In this document: positions 18,183-26,815 of the stretch, piece by piece
Position numbering within the stretch: the first letter of the stretch is position 1
Layout of the letters: each line of letters begins with the position of its first letter
Origin: an uncultured Vampirovibrio sp.
GTDB taxonomy: Bacteria > Cyanobacteriota > Vampirovibrionia > Gastranaerophilales > Gastranaerophilaceae
Length of the DNA stretch: 64,000 nucleotides
Assembly (NCBI GenBank): GCA_910577515.1
Contig: CAJTLW010000005.1
Coordinates: 1 to 64,000 of the forward strand
Direction of reading: 5' to 3'
Notes under the pieces: generated by a model
What the model saw: the letters and a program-made list of their open reading frames with translations, nothing else
Database searches by the model: none
Told to the model about the DNA's origin: nothing
Made by a program: the position numbers and the translations under genes

Positions 18183-18216
18183 AAATAAACTTGGGCCCGG
18201 AGACTCTGCCGACTGA
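18183..18216 (-). repeat. Partial tRNA copy / 20-bp direct repeat of tRNA 3' end
   Basis: The 20 bases 18183-18202 are identical to 18306-18325, which hold the last 11 bases of the CAU tRNA plus nine flanking bases. In the partial copy the sequence continues (minus strand) with a D-arm-like CTCAGTCGGCAGAG at about 18203-18216. It therefore looks like a tRNA remnant with the middle deleted, or an attachment-site scar. Confidence 0.5.
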
Positions 18217-18314
18217 GAAAGTGACTAAATGTCACTTTGGAAGGAGAGGGCAAAAGCGAAGCGATTGCATCCCGAACGGGCACCATAAAAGTAATAAAGA
18301 ACAAAAAATAAACT

Positions 18315-18386
<72 letters not shown>

Positions 18387-18485
18387 GTGACGACTTCTTT
18401 ACTAAAATACCATTAAAACTTTTAAAAATCAAGCAAAATAATAGCGATATTTTCAGGTGAAAAAGAAACTACGACAAGAGTTGTG

Positions 18486-18515
18486 CTGGATTGCTTCGCT
18501 ATGCTTGCAATGACA
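18486..18515. repeat. Dispersed palindromic element
   Basis: CTGGATTGCTTCGCTATGC followed by TTGCAATGACA has ATTGC/GCAAT arms. It matches the TGTCATTGC...GAAGCAATCCAG palindromes that I recall being scattered in intergenic DNA of diverse bacteria. It lies between the tRNA and the leuC-like gene. Confidence 0.5.
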
Positions 18516-18527
18516 AAGCAAAATCAA

Positions 18528-19769
18528 TTAATCTGTTATATAGCCTGCAATAGCAGATTTTGCCGCAACATAAGGAGATGCAAGGTAAATAAACCCTTTA
18601 GTATTTCCCATGCGTCCTTGAAAATTCCTGTTTTGTGTTGCAAGACAAACTTCGCCATCTCCAAGTATGCCGCCATGTACACCAACACAAGGACCGCATC
18701 CTGATGGCAGGAATGATGCGCCTGCATCTACAAAAATATTTAACAAACCTTCTTCAGCAGCTTGTTTAAAGACAGTTGGAGAAGCAGGAACAATTATAAG
18801 ACGTACATCAGGGTGTTTTTTCTTACCTTTTAAAACATTTGCCACTACTCTTAAATCTTCAATTCTTCCGTTTGTACAAGTTCCGACAAATACCTGGTTA
18901 ACTTTAACATCATTAAGTTCTGAAGCAGGTTTTGTATTATCAACAGTGTGCGGACAAGAAACCGTACAGGGAACATCTTCAGCTTTTATTTCAATAATTC
19001 TTTCATATTTAGCATCAGTATCTGCTTTGATTTCTCTAAAATCATTTTCTCTATTATGTTCTTTTAAAAATTCACGCGTTTTTTCATCAGATTCAAATAA
19101 ACCACATTTTGCACCAGCTTCAACTGCCATATTTGCAAGTGTAAATCTTTGCGACATTGTCATGTTTTTAATTGTTGAACCTGTAAATTCAAGTGCCTTA
19201 TATGTTGCACCATCTGCTCCAATCATCCCGATTAAATATAGCATTAAATCCTTACTGGTTACATTAGGGCGAAACTCCCCTTCTACAACAATTTTAAATG
19301 TTTCAGGCACCTTTAACCATGTTTTCCCAAGCGCAAAAGCAACTGCGATATCTGTTGACCCCATGCCGGTTGCAAAAGCACCCAAAGCACCGGATGTACA
19401 TGTATGAGAATCAGCCCCGACTAAAATTTCTCCAGGGTTTACAAAACTTTCAATCAATCTTTGATGACAGACACCTTCCCCAATATCAGATAAAACAGCG
19501 CCATATTCTTTGGCAAATTCTCTTATAACAAGATGCGAATTAGATAATTCCTTTCTTGGGCTGGGTGCAGCATGGTCTATAAAAAGAATTGTTCTTTTTG
19601 GGTTTGCAAGCTTAGTTTTTCCAAGTTTTTTAAATTCTTGAATTGTTAAGGGGCCTGTACCATCTTGAACTGCTGCAACATCTACTTTTGCAATAACTAA
19701 TTCACCGGGTTTTACATTATGTCCTGCATGTTCTGATATAATCTTTTCAACTAAGGTCATCCCTGCCAT
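18528..19769 (-). CDS. Aconitase/3-isopropylmalate dehydratase large-subunit family protein
   Basis: A [4Fe-4S] hydro-lyase large subunit of 413 residues, type HacA/LeuC2 (without fused swivel domain). Cluster ligands: Cys298 in GTCTNGR, Cys358 and Cys361 in SGCGPCVG. GADSHTCTSGALGAFATG (118-135) is the substrate-site signature. The loop GEGVCHQRLIE (98-108) is closer to aconitases than to LeuC proper, which usually has a RMGIEH-type loop there (as the paralogue at 23457 does). Its substrate could therefore be citrate, homocitrate or a methylmalate rather than isopropylmalate. The matching small subunit is not in the window. The start at ATG 19769 has GAGGG upstream. Confidence 0.87.
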   Translation of the reverse strand: MAGMTLVEKIISEHAGHNVKPGELVIAKVDVAAVQDGTGPLTIQEFKKLGKTKLANPKRTILFIDHAAPSPRKELSNSHLVIREFAKEYGAVLSDIGEGVCHQRLIESFVNPGEILVGADSHTCTSGALGAFATGMGSTDIAVAFALGKTWLKVPETFKIVVEGEFRPNVTSKDLMLYLIGMIGADGATYKALEFTGSTIKNMTMSQRFTLANMAVEAGAKCGLFESDEKTREFLKEHNRENDFREIKADTDAKYERIIEIKAEDVPCTVSCPHTVDNTKPASELNDVKVNQVFVGTCTNGRIEDLRVVANVLKGKKKHPDVRLIIVPASPTVFKQAAEEGLLNIFVDAGASFLPSGCGPCVGVHGGILGDGEVCLATQNRNFQGRMGNTKGFIYLASPYVAAKSAIAGYITD

Positions 19770-19911
19770 CTTATCTTCCCTCTATAAAAGTATCTTTATC
19801 CAATATTATATTTAAAACATTTTAAAAAGTGAATAAAATTATATAAATTAATCCCGCTTTTTGAACCTTATAACGTATAGAAAATTTTAAAAATTGTTAT
19901 AAAATAAAGGA

Positions 19912-21120
19912 ATGAAAAATAATTTGGAATATTTTTGCATACTTGGAGGCGGCGGCATAAGAGGCTGTTCTTATACTGGTGTTTTAAAAGCTATTGAAGA
20001 ATTAAACCTCGAAATTACAGGCTGGGCAGGCTCTTCCATAGGCGCTGTTGTTGCAACACTTTATGCTTCAGGATATACGGCAGATGAAATCGACACTGTT
20101 TTTAAAGAAATCAATATGGATTTTTTTAAAGATATAAATCTTTCTTTAGGAAAAGATTTTGCACTTTCAAAAGGCGGATATTTTTACGACTGGATAAAAG
20201 ATAAAATTGAAAGCAAATTTTACGGCGCAAACTATATTAAAGGCAAAATGCCACCTGTCACCTTTAAAAACTTGGATAAAGATATTGTTATATTTTCAGT
20301 CAATTTAAGATATTTAAATTTTTACGAATTTTCAAAACAAAAAACTCCTGATGCTGAAATTGCAGGTGCTGTAAGGGCATCTGTCAGTATGCCGGGGCTA
20401 TATAAACCCGTATTAGATGGCAAAGATTGTCTTGTAGACGGCGACCTTGTAAAATGCGCACCGCTTTGGAGAGTGTCTGATACCATAAAAAATATTGACA
20501 CACGAATTTTAGAATTTCGTCTCGAAGATAACGAAACCGAAAAAAATATATCAAATACAGCTACTTACCTAAACGCTGTATATAATACGATTTCAGGCTT
20601 TGCAACAGATTATATTATTGATTTATACAAGGATAAAGATAAATTTGATTATATAAAAATCAATCTGCCCGATATTTCCGTTGTAGATTTTATGATATCA
20701 GCTGATAAAAAAGCTGAAATGGCACGCATTGGTTACATTACAACAAAAGAATATTTTGAAACACAATACCCTAAAAAAAGAAAACATTTGTTTAATACAT
20801 ATTATGAAATTCAGTTAATGTTAATGAAAATAAATAACGAAATCAAAAATGACAGGATTAAAAATGCGTATATCATTTTAATGGAATTGATGTCTTTTCT
20901 TTGTGAAAACAAAAAATTTATAGACATTAAAATATACGATAAAATAAGAGATTTTAAAAATATTTTCAAAGAAAATTATAAGATTTCAAAATTTCTTTTT
21001 CTTAATGGATACAATTTAACCGATTTAGAATATACACAAAATTTCAATAATGATATTATTAAACTTTTAAACAAAAAAGTTTTGGAATTGAAAGACGAAA
21101 ACAATACCTGTAAAGCTTGA
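19912..21120 (+). CDS. Patatin-like phospholipase
   Basis: This 402-residue protein has an N-terminal patatin domain: oxyanion loop GGGGIRG (12-18), nucleophile elbow GSSIG (40-44, Ser42) and catalytic Asp176 in VDGDLV, forming the Ser-Asp dyad. It hydrolyses lipid acyl esters. Residues about 250-402 form a Lys-rich helical tail without known domain. No signal peptide, so it would act from the cytoplasm or be exported by another route. AAAGGA sits immediately before the ATG, so spacing is poor and translation may be weak. It converges on the dacB gene, 9 bases away. Confidence 0.9.
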   Translation: MKNNLEYFCILGGGGIRGCSYTGVLKAIEELNLEITGWAGSSIGAVVATLYASGYTADEIDTVFKEINMDFFKDINLSLGKDFALSKGGYFYDWIKDKIESKFYGANYIKGKMPPVTFKNLDKDIVIFSVNLRYLNFYEFSKQKTPDAEIAGAVRASVSMPGLYKPVLDGKDCLVDGDLVKCAPLWRVSDTIKNIDTRILEFRLEDNETEKNISNTATYLNAVYNTISGFATDYIIDLYKDKDKFDYIKINLPDISVVDFMISADKKAEMARIGYITTKEYFETQYPKKRKHLFNTYYEIQLMLMKINNEIKNDRIKNAYIILMELMSFLCENKKFIDIKIYDKIRDFKNIFKENYKISKFLFLNGYNLTDLEYTQNFNNDIIKLLNKKVLELKDENNTCKA

Positions 21121-21129
21121 TGCTTTCGA

Positions 21130-22548
21130 CTATTCTGCTGAATAAATTCCATATATGATATCGTCTTCCAAACCTTTTACCACAGAAGGACGGACACCGA
21201 AGTTTTGAATTATGATTGAAAAAGCATAGTTTTTACCATCTTTGCCGGTTAAATACCCTGTTAGCGAACTTACGCCAAAAATAGTGCCGGTTTTTGCCCG
21301 TAAATTTTCCCCAATTTCACACATTCTTCTATTCAAAGTGCCTTCATTTGCACTTATCATGTAATCTTTAATCTTTGAATTTTGATTTAAATAAACAAGA
21401 GCATCACTCATCCAGGAAGTTGTAAAAGCATTATACCTTGAAACACCTGAAGCATCGGATAAATTTATTTTATCTTTATCTGATATTAAGCCTGCTTTTT
21501 TATAATAATCAAAAAACATTCCCTTACCGTTGTTAAATGTCCCTAAAGACGGAATAAATACAGGTTTTTTATCTTCTTTTATATTATAAGCATTTTTGAT
21601 GTATTCTTCTCTATCTTTCACCCATACGCTTCCAGCAAGCTTAAACATAACTTCGGTTGAAAAATTATCACTGGTTTTTAAAATATGAGACACTACATCT
21701 CTTACAGGGCGCCTGAAAGATGCAATTCTCTTCGCATCGCTTGGCACTCTTTTTTGATAAAAAGATTTAGAATAAGAAATATTGTTATCATCAAGGGCTT
21801 TTCTTAATTTATAGGTAAAAAACTGTGCTGTGTCTAAAACCGGAAATTTTTTATTCAAACTATCAGATATTGTTCCCCGAAGTGATACAATTCCAGAATT
21901 TTCACCATAGTTTAAAGAAGGCACTATATCTGTTTTATTAGAAACAACTAATTCATTTATAAAAGAAAATTTGTAATCATCTTTTTGAATAATCTTAATA
22001 TCATTTTTTTCCTTTAAAACAGAGAAGTTTACAATAACAGTGTTGTTATCAATAATATAGGGTGAAACTTTTGGTGAATTCGGCCAAAAGTCATCAGCTG
22101 CCCAGCCATCAGGATAATAAATTTTATCAATAACAGTATCATCTATATAAAAATTTTTAATTTTTCCTGTATATACCTTTTTTAAGGTTTTTATCAAGGT
22201 ATCCAAATCGCCGGAAGATAATAATGGGTCTGCCCCTAATTTTAAATAAATATTTTTATCTTTATCAATATATAAAATGGTTTCAAAATGATATTTATCC
22301 CCCAGTGTATCAAGAGCAGCAGCAGTTGTAAAAATTTTCAGAGAAGATGCCGGGTTTAAATAAGTTTCAGCACGTCTTGTATAAAGGCTTTCATTACTAT
22401 CAACATCTTTTACGGCAACAGAAATAACTGAATTGCGCCCCAGGCCTGTATTATTAATGGCATCATTTATATTAGAGGTAACAGATGCAAATGAAGCCTG
22501 AAAAATACTTAAAAAAGCAGCTAGGAATATAAAAAAATTTTTTAACAT
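21130..22548 (-). CDS. dacB: D-alanyl-D-alanine carboxypeptidase/endopeptidase (PBP4, peptidase S13)
   Basis: Periplasmic low-molecular-weight PBP that trims or cleaves peptidoglycan crosslinks. The signal peptide spans about 1-22 (FFIFLAAFLSIFQASFA). Catalytic motifs: SSLK with Ser68/Lys71, SDN near 290, and KTG near 413 in RAKTGTIFGVSSLTGY. The 472-residue length and the long inserted domain between SxxK and SDN fit the S13 family. It overlaps the upstream nitrilase-family gene by seven bases, so the two are co-translated. Confidence 0.93.
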   Translation of the reverse strand: MLKNFFIFLAAFLSIFQASFASVTSNINDAINNTGLGRNSVISVAVKDVDSNESLYTRRAETYLNPASSLKIFTTAAALDTLGDKYHFETILYIDKDKNIYLKLGADPLLSSGDLDTLIKTLKKVYTGKIKNFYIDDTVIDKIYYPDGWAADDFWPNSPKVSPYIIDNNTVIVNFSVLKEKNDIKIIQKDDYKFSFINELVVSNKTDIVPSLNYGENSGIVSLRGTISDSLNKKFPVLDTAQFFTYKLRKALDDNNISYSKSFYQKRVPSDAKRIASFRRPVRDVVSHILKTSDNFSTEVMFKLAGSVWVKDREEYIKNAYNIKEDKKPVFIPSLGTFNNGKGMFFDYYKKAGLISDKDKINLSDASGVSRYNAFTTSWMSDALVYLNQNSKIKDYMISANEGTLNRRMCEIGENLRAKTGTIFGVSSLTGYLTGKDGKNYAFSIIIQNFGVRPSVVKGLEDDIIYGIYSAE

Positions 22549-23426
22549 ACAAAAGCACCTGCCTTATTTTCAGCAATACAAACATATTCAGGATAAAATC
22601 CAAAATCATTTACTTTTCTGTTTTCTAAATTAGGATAATCTGCTCTAATACTCTCCACAATACCCGTATCGATAGTTTCAAATATAAAACCTTCATCCTC
22701 ATCTAAAATAGCCAAAGTTTCACCAAGTGGGGCTGCCAAAAGAGAACATCCAGAATTATAAACATCATCTTTAATTAAACCTGTTTGGGAAAGCGCCAGA
22801 AAATAAGACTGATTTTCAACAGCACGGCTTTTTGCCATAGCATCGTATTGAATGCGCCTTGTTTTCGGCCAGGCAGAAAGATTCACGAGCATATCAGGCA
22901 TATTTTTATCCGTCATATAGCTTCTAAATAATTCCGGAAACCTGATATCATAGCAAATTGAAAGCCCGATTTTAAGTCCCTCAACGTTTACAATTAAAGG
23001 TGTATTCCCCGATTTCACGGCCTTTGCCTCGCCATCTGGCGAATAAAGGTGAATTTTATCATAAAAAGCGCAGAGTTCACCCTTACGGTTAATAACAGGG
23101 CAAGAGTTTTTGTAAATTATATCATCAAGAATATCTGATTTTTTTTCTATCCTTATATATGAGCCGCCAATAATGTTTACATCATACTTTCTTGCAATTT
23201 CTGATAAAAACCCAACGGCATCTTCGTTTTTTTTAGCTAAATCCTTAAAACAATCAGTATACCAGCCTAAAGTCCACACTTCCGGCAGAAAAATAATATC
23301 AGGCCTTTTGATATCTTTGCAATGATTGCTATAGAAATTTGAAATTAAATCAGAAACCTTTTTGCAATTAGCTTCATAGTTTCCGATAACGGAACTCATT
23401 TGAATTGCTAAAATATTTTTCAACAT
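22542..23426 (-). CDS. Carbon-nitrogen hydrolase (nitrilase superfamily, omega-amidase-like)
   Basis: Cytoplasmic amidase of 294 residues. The Glu-Lys-Cys triad is visible: Glu49 in FLPEVWTLGW, Lys124 in YDKIHLYSPDGE, Cys158 in LSICYDIRFPELFR. The YDKIHL and CYDIRFPELFR forms are those of the omega-amidase/Nit2-YafV branch, which hydrolyses alpha-keto-glutaramate-type amides (metabolite repair). The substrate is inferred from family. Downstream of leuC by 30 bases and overlapping dacB. Confidence 0.9.
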   Translation of the reverse strand: MLKNILAIQMSSVIGNYEANCKKVSDLISNFYSNHCKDIKRPDIIFLPEVWTLGWYTDCFKDLAKKNEDAVGFLSEIARKYDVNIIGGSYIRIEKKSDILDDIIYKNSCPVINRKGELCAFYDKIHLYSPDGEAKAVKSGNTPLIVNVEGLKIGLSICYDIRFPELFRSYMTDKNMPDMLVNLSAWPKTRRIQYDAMAKSRAVENQSYFLALSQTGLIKDDVYNSGCSLLAAPLGETLAILDEDEGFIFETIDTGIVESIRADYPNLENRKVNDFGFYPEYVCIAENKAGAFVC

Positions 23427-23456
23427 TTGCCTTGTTATTTCCTTATATTTTAGGCA

Positions 23457-24722
23457 TTAAAGCTCTTCCGGACTTGCAATTCTTCCTAAAATTGCACTTG
23501 CAGCCGCAACTGCGGGAGAAGCAAGATATACTTCAGACTCAGGATGACCCATACGCCCCACAAAGTTTCTGTTTGTAGTAGAAACAGCACGTTCACCTTT
23601 TGCAAGTATACCGGCATGGCCACCCAAACAAGGCCCGCATGTAGGTGTAGATACAGCACCTTGAGCCTCAACAATTGTTTGTACATATCCAAGCTCAATT
23701 GCTTTCAAGTATATGTCCTGCGTTCCAGGGAACACAATTAAACGAACATTTTTATGAACCTTTTTACCCCTTAAAATATCTGCAGCAATTTTTAAATCAG
23801 AAAGTCTTCCATTTGTGCAGCTGCCTATCACAACCTGATTAATTTCAACATTCCCAACTTTGCTTATCGGTTTTGTATTTTCGGGCAAATGCGGAAATGC
23901 AACAGTAGGTTCAATGTCAGCTACATCATATTTTATAACTCTTTCATATTCTGCATCAGGGTCAGATGTGTAGAATTTATACGGCCTGATTGACCTTCCT
24001 TTTAAGTATTCTTCAGTTATACTATCAGGCGGAATAATACCATTTTTAGCACCCGCTTCGATTGCCATATTGCAAATAGTAAATCTGCCATCCATAGGCA
24101 TTTCAGAAATGGCGCTTCCAGTGATTTCAAGTGTTTTATACAACGCGCCATCTACGCCAATGTCACCAATTAAATGCAGTACTAAATCTTTAGCACTCAC
24201 CCATTTGTTTAATTTACCGTTAAATTCAACCTTAATAGCCCCGGGAACTTTGAACCATGTCTCACCTGATGCCATAGCACATGCTAAATCGGTTGAACCT
24301 ACACCTGTTGAAAAAGCACCCAAAGCACCGTATGTACAAGTATGCGAATCAGCTCCTATAATTAAATCACCTGCCGTCACTATACCGCTATCAGGCAAAA
24401 GCGCATGTTCAATTCCCATTCTGCCAACTTCAAAGAAAAACTCTAAATCCATTTCGCGGGCAAATTTTCTGATTAAATTAACCTGCTCTGCAGATTTAAT
24501 ATCTTTGTTTGGCACAAAATGATCTGGTACAAAAACACATCTTTTCGGGTCAAAAACCTTGCTAACACCAATTTTCCTAAATTCATTAATTGCAACAGGC
24601 CCTGTAATGTCATTTGCTAAAGTAATATCAACTTTGGCCGTAAGTAACTGCCCTGCTTTTACTTCCTCCAAGCCGGCATGAGCTGCAAAAATTTTCTCTG
24701 TTATTGTCATTGGTCTTGTCAT
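23457..24722 (-). CDS. leuC: 3-isopropylmalate dehydratase large subunit
   Basis: Isomerises 2-isopropylmalate to 3-isopropylmalate in leucine synthesis, with a LeuD partner that is not in this window. This 421-residue LeuC2-type protein has cluster ligands Cys302 (GSCTNGR), Cys362 and Cys365 (PTCGPCLGGH). GRMGIEHALLPDSGIV (100-115) and FPHLPENTKPIS are characteristic of LeuC as opposed to aconitase. First 15 residues MTRPMTITEKIFAAH are standard. Paralogue of the gene at 18528 but clearly diverged in the substrate loop. Confidence 0.92.
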   Translation of the reverse strand: MTRPMTITEKIFAAHAGLEEVKAGQLLTAKVDITLANDITGPVAINEFRKIGVSKVFDPKRCVFVPDHFVPNKDIKSAEQVNLIRKFAREMDLEFFFEVGRMGIEHALLPDSGIVTAGDLIIGADSHTCTYGALGAFSTGVGSTDLACAMASGETWFKVPGAIKVEFNGKLNKWVSAKDLVLHLIGDIGVDGALYKTLEITGSAISEMPMDGRFTICNMAIEAGAKNGIIPPDSITEEYLKGRSIRPYKFYTSDPDAEYERVIKYDVADIEPTVAFPHLPENTKPISKVGNVEINQVVIGSCTNGRLSDLKIAADILRGKKVHKNVRLIVFPGTQDIYLKAIELGYVQTIVEAQGAVSTPTCGPCLGGHAGILAKGERAVSTTNRNFVGRMGHPESEVYLASPAVAAASAILGRIASPEEL

Positions 24723-24757
24723 TGGCGTTTCCCCTATTGATTACTGTTGTCTGATAA

Positions 24758-24940
24758 CTAGTCTTGTTTTGGACTTTGTTTTGCTTTAACATCTAAAAGC
24801 GCATTGTGCGCTATTACATATACCGCACAAGTTTTCAAATTTTGAACATACCAGGCACAACTTTCTTGCGCACAAACTGCATTAATGTCTTTGCCTGATG
24901 AAATTAACGGGCAAATAGGAATATTACCGTTGTTTGACAT
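24758..24940 (-). CDS. Small Cys-rich protein
   Basis: This 60-residue protein has four Cys in the pattern CPLIS-x9-VCAQESCAWYVQNLKTCAVY. The CPLI...C...CAWY...CA spacing recurs, as I recall, in short unnamed proteins of anaerobes, so I take it as real and not chance. It probably binds a metal or Fe-S cluster. It sits snugly between an NfnA-like flavoprotein (29 bases) and leuC (35 bases) on the same strand, both iron-sulfur enzymes. The function is unknown. Confidence 0.7.
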   Translation of the reverse strand: MSNNGNIPICPLISSGKDINAVCAQESCAWYVQNLKTCAVYVIAHNALLDVKAKQSPKQD

Positions 24941-24969
24941 AGTTTACCTCAATTTCTATACTTTTTATT

Positions 24970-25830
24970 CTATCTCATTGTTTTTTCTAGTTCGCGAGCT
25001 TGTCTTTGAAGATTGCAACTGTTTTCATCGCATCTTTTTTCATAATCTTTATAAATCTTTGTTCTGTTTATAACTTCATCAAAATCTACAAGATGTGCAT
25101 CAAAATCTGGTCCATCTACACAAGCAAATTTAACTTCATTGCCAACAGTTACTCTGCAGGCACCACACATGCCTGTTCCATCTACCATTATAGGGTTCAT
25201 TGAAACTTCAGTTTTAATACCTTTTCCTCTGGTTAAATCCGCAACAGCTTTCATCATAGGCATAGGGCCAACCGCAATAGCATAATTTACGGTTTCTTTA
25301 TCCATAATTTCCTGCATTACACCAGTTACAAAACCTTTTTGGCCAAGCGAACCATCATCTGTTGTGATATATAATTCACTGCAGGCATCTTTCATTTTAT
25401 CCTGCCAGAAAATAAGGTCTTTATTTCTTGCACCCATAATCATATAAACCTTATTGCCAGCATCTTTAAATGCTTTTGCAATTAAATAGCAGGGTGCTGC
25501 ACCATATCCGCCAGCCAGGCAAACAACAGTGCCGTATTTTTCAATGTGTGTAGGCTGCCCCAAAGGCCCTACGATATCTTCAATTTCATCCCCTACTTCA
25601 AGAGAAGCAAGTTTCTTGGTTGTATAGCCAACAGCCATATAAACAATCGTCAATTCCTCTGTTTCCCTGTTATAATCAGCAATTGTTAGGGGAATTCTTT
25701 CAGAATTCTTATCAGTTCTTAAAATTATAAATTGCCCCGCTTTAGCATTTTTTGTAATAAAAGGAGCTTTAATTCTAATCTCAAATTGATTTGCACATAA
25801 TTCCTTTTTATATAAAATTTTATATCCCAA
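24970..25830 (-). CDS. Sulfide dehydrogenase/NfnA-type FAD/NAD(P)-binding subunit
   Basis: The start is TTG 25830 with AGGAG seven bases upstream; the frame extends to 25944 but that part is leader. This 287-residue flavoprotein of the ferredoxin-NADP reductase superfamily has an FAD domain (about 1-95, with RIPLTIADYN), an NAD(P) domain (about 100-215, GGYGAAPCYLIAKAF and GARNKDLIFW) and a C-terminal [2Fe-2S] site GTGMCGACRVTVG...FACVDGP. This is the small subunit of NfnAB/SudAB, which couples NADH, NADPH and ferredoxin pools in anaerobes. The large GltA-like subunit is not adjacent, which is unusual. Confidence 0.88.
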   Translation of the reverse strand: MGYKILYKKELCANQFEIRIKAPFITKNAKAGQFIILRTDKNSERIPLTIADYNRETEELTIVYMAVGYTTKKLASLEVGDEIEDIVGPLGQPTHIEKYGTVVCLAGGYGAAPCYLIAKAFKDAGNKVYMIMGARNKDLIFWQDKMKDACSELYITTDDGSLGQKGFVTGVMQEIMDKETVNYAIAVGPMPMMKAVADLTRGKGIKTEVSMNPIMVDGTGMCGACRVTVGNEVKFACVDGPDFDAHLVDFDEVINRTKIYKDYEKRCDENSCNLQRQARELEKTMR

Positions 25831-25908
25831 TTTTTCTCTCCTCGTTTTATAGCATGATAACTTCAAAATAATTATACTATAAAATTCAAAACTGAGAAAA
25901 TAAGTAAC

Positions 25909-25934
25909 AAAAAAGCGGGATTTTATTTTCCCGC
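25909..25934 (-). terminator. Rho-independent terminator
   Basis: On the minus strand GCGGGA (25929-25934) pairs with TCCCGC (25915-25920), followed by TTTTTTG. It closes the unknown gene at 25955 and separates it from the NfnA cluster. Confidence 0.75.
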
Positions 25935-25954
25935 CCCTTTGCAATTTAAATTAT

Positions 25955-26620
25955 CTAAAAAAGTTTCTTTCCGCTGCTTATAAGCCCCATAACATCGCCA
26001 AGAGTGTTAAACAGGCCATTTGATGAATTATTATTTGAAGCAGTATTTTTATTTAGATGACTGTTACTTGTATTTAACATATTATTATTTAGACCAAGCA
26101 TAGATAGCATATTATTGTAAACCTGATTTTGGTAACCATTTAAGAAATTTAGATAATCATATCTGTTAGCCAATTCATTATTCACAAGTTCATTTCTTTT
26201 TGCTTCAACATTTTGTGCCAAATCGCTTATCGCGCCAGCTCTTTTTGATTCAATATCATTAAGATTATCCATAAATATTGAATTGTTAACATTGCCAAAT
26301 CTTCTTGCAATATCATTTTGCATCTCCCTAATCATCGGAGTATAAGTATTTTGAATAGTATTTATACCCTGGTTTAGATATGCATTTACCTGATTATTAA
26401 GATTTTTCACCGTTTCGTCAGAAAACACATTAACATTTGGCATATTTTCATAAAATGACTTTTGTGCAAAATTATAAGCAGCCTGTTCATAAGGATCCAT
26501 ATTATATGAAGATTTCACTCCATTTTTTGTACTTGAGGCGCTGCTTTTATTTTGGCCATTTACCGTAATAGAAGAAGATAAATCGTAAATTTTTGGTTTG
26601 TTTTTAGTTTTTTTTGACAT
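25955..26620 (-). CDS. Unknown Asn-rich helical protein
   Basis: Start chosen at ATG 26620 (MSKKTKNKP), with AAAGGAAA eight bases upstream; an ATG at 26638 lacks that. About 221 residues. A polar, Ser/Asn-rich N-terminus leads to a predicted helical core (about 45-180) containing RRFGNVNNSIFMDNLNDIE and RYDYLNFLNGYQNQVYNN. An Asn/Ser-rich tail ends in GLFNTLGDVMGLISSGKKLF. No signal peptide or membrane helix. The core resembles phage structural or coiled adaptor proteins only in style; I do not recognise the family. Confidence 0.65.
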   Translation of the reverse strand: MSKKTKNKPKIYDLSSSITVNGQNKSSASSTKNGVKSSYNMDPYEQAAYNFAQKSFYENMPNVNVFSDETVKNLNNQVNAYLNQGINTIQNTYTPMIREMQNDIARRFGNVNNSIFMDNLNDIESKRAGAISDLAQNVEAKRNELVNNELANRYDYLNFLNGYQNQVYNNMLSMLGLNNNMLNTSNSHLNKNTASNNNSSNGLFNTLGDVMGLISSGKKLF

Positions 26621-26759
26621 AAAAAATTTTCCTTTCATTTCACAAACAGAAAAATATAAGGAAAATCAATTATTAAAATATAACAGCATTTATATTTTAT
26701 CATATTGCCCAATGCTTTGTATAGAGCAAAAATACTCTATTTCAGGCATGCTAATAATA

Positions 26760-26799
26760 AAAAATCTCCGGAACTTTAAAAAGTATACCGGAGATTTTT
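26760..26799. terminator. Bidirectional terminator after dnaK
   Basis: AAAAATCTCCGG (26760-26771) pairs with CCGGAGATTTTT (26788-26799). On the minus strand T-rich sequence follows, 17 bases beyond the dnaK stop. Confidence 0.85.
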
Positions 26800-26815
26800 A
26801 AAATAAAATCAGATT

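Noticed and set aside
18667..19407. 246-codon open frame on the plus strand antisense to the aconitase-family gene
   Set aside because: The minus strand encodes a complete Fe-S hydro-lyase with all cluster Cys. The plus frame has no domain, no ribosome-binding site and a composition expected of a mirror frame.
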